DNA of 6,870 bases from CAZFAP01 sp964516325 (lineage in GTDB: Bacteria > Auribacterota > JABMQX01), in assembly GCA_964516325.1 (NCBI GenBank), contig CAZFAP010000216.1:1-6870 (forward strand), read 5' to 3'. The position numbers were made by a program, and so were the translations under genes. A model generated the notes under the pieces. That model had not been told where the DNA came from. It searched no databases and worked only from the letters and a program-made list of their open reading frames with translations. How positions within the stretch are numbered: position 1 is the stretch's first letter; each line of letters opens with the position of its first letter. Shown here piece by piece: positions 6,446 to 6,870 of the stretch.

Positions 6446-6508
6446 TATAATCCTTCTTGATTTCCACTGCAGTTGATGGTATTGTTAATAGTAGTATAGG
6501 AGGTATTG
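6446..6508 (+). promoter_or_regulatory. Promoter and possible operator of the toxin-antitoxin operon
   Basis: TTGATT (6457-6462), 17 bases, then TATTGT (6480-6485) is a reasonable promoter. A perfect TATAAT at 6446-6451 is an alternative -10 but lacks a good -35. The palindrome TATTGTTAATA (6480-6490) overlaps the -10, and GGTATTG occurs twice (6478-6484 and 6502-6508), 24 bases apart. Antitoxins of this family usually bind such sites to repress their own operon, so these are operator candidates. Confidence 0.5.
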
Positions 6509-6511
6509 CCA

Positions 6512-6793
6512 ATGACTAAGATTCCCAATATTGTGCCGATTACCGATCTGCGGCAGGATGCCACAGCTATCGTGAGGCGAGTCACCGATTCAGGGCAACC
6601 CGTTGTCATCACTCAGAGAGGTCGGGCCGCTGCGGTGATGGTCAGCATGGAAGCTTATGAGCATTCGGAGCGTGAAGTGGAGCTTCTGCGCCTTCTGGCG
6701 CGTGGCGAAAAAGAGATCGAGGCAGGGAAGGGTTACGACCTCGAGGCGGTTCTCGCTGAAGCCGATTCCCTGCTGAAAGAGGCCAAATCTTGA
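6512..6793 (+). CDS. Type II toxin-antitoxin system antitoxin, Phd/YefM family
   Basis: 93 residues from the ATG at 6512, seven bases after AGGAGGT (6498-6504); an in-frame TTG at 6506 is less likely. Residues 5-50 form the Phd/YefM DNA-binding fold: IVPITDLRQDATAIVRRV, then the hallmark hairpin GQPVVITQRGRAAAVMVSMEAYE. Residues 52-93 are a charged helical region (EREVELLRLLARGEKEIEAG... DLEAVLAEADSLL), the usual toxin-binding part. Such antitoxins neutralise the partner by direct contact and repress the operon, with the toxin as co-repressor. The stop codon overlaps the toxin start by four bases (TTGA), the typical arrangement. AT-rich sequence just upstream contrasts with the GC-rich surroundings, in keeping with the mobility of such modules, although the gene itself has ordinary composition. 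Confidence 0.93.
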   Translation: MTKIPNIVPITDLRQDATAIVRRVTDSGQPVVITQRGRAAAVMVSMEAYEHSEREVELLRLLARGEKEIEAGKGYDLEAVLAEADSLLKEAKS

Positions 6794-6870
6794 GAGTTCT
6801 TTTCACTCCTTCGGGGCGCGACCGGTTCCTTGCAGCCATCGGTTATATCTACCGCGAGAGCCCGAGGGCA
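6790..6870 (+). CDS. ParE/RelE-type toxin, 5' fragment cut by window edge
   Basis: Only the first 27 codons are visible. Translation would begin at TTG 6790-6792, whose last bases overlap the antitoxin stop; AGAGG (6778-6782) lies seven bases upstream. The protein begins LRVLFTPSGRDRFLAAIGYI (first residue read as Met), then a charged stretch ending ESPRA. This matches the opening strand and first helix of ParE/RelE toxins (VxFTPxAxxxFLxALxYI). ParE members poison DNA gyrase and RelE members cleave ribosome-bound mRNA; the residues that separate them lie beyond the window. Position after a Phd/YefM antitoxin supports the call. Whether the gene is intact cannot be seen. Confidence 0.8.
   Translation, partial: MRVLFTPSGRDRFLAAIGYIYRESPRA

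Noticed and set aside
6169..6450. Small frame containing a MNADERG-like peptide after pdxJ
   Set aside because: The peptide is a translation of the GAACGCAGAT dispersed repeat, a known source of false gene calls.

Overview
The window is GC-rich bacterial chromosome, apparently from an uncultured Gram-negative lineage. The reasons are a deoxyxylulose-5-phosphate-dependent pyridoxine synthase (PdxJ), several exported envelope-type proteins with low-complexity tails, and two kinds of intergenic repeat seen in many environmental genomes. The phylum cannot be fixed from the sequence alone.

Left part (1-3890): three exported proteins. On the minus strand, leaving the window at base 1, is the first 250 residues of a secreted von Willebrand A protein whose metal-binding site looks degenerate. 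A 488-base non-coding gap separates it from a divergent two-gene unit on the plus strand. The first gene there encodes an exported, membrane-anchored protein with four DnaJ-type CxxC zinc-knuckle motifs. The second, translationally coupled, encodes an exported protein with two ASH/DUF1573-like beta-sandwich domains and a 169-residue Pro/Glu/Lys tail. A good sigma70-type promoter lies about 160 bases before the first gene, and the leader ends in a GC-rich hairpin touching the ribosome binding site. These three genes are the least explained part of the window.

Middle part (3891-6287): housekeeping genes. rsmB (16S rRNA m5C967 methyltransferase, minus strand) converges on the envelope pair across a 112-base gap. 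It is divergent from pdxJ (pyridoxine 5'-phosphate synthase, plus strand). The 161-base gap between rsmB and pdxJ holds an imperfect palindromic repeat and a clear pdxJ promoter.

Right part (6288-6870): non-coding DNA with tandem copies of a GAACGCAGAT-type repeat and a strong hairpin, then a type II toxin-antitoxin operon. It has a complete Phd/YefM antitoxin and the first 27 codons of a ParE/RelE-type toxin, overlapping by four bases and preceded by an AT-rich promoter/operator region. The toxin runs off the right edge. No tRNA, rRNA, CRISPR array or transposase was seen.
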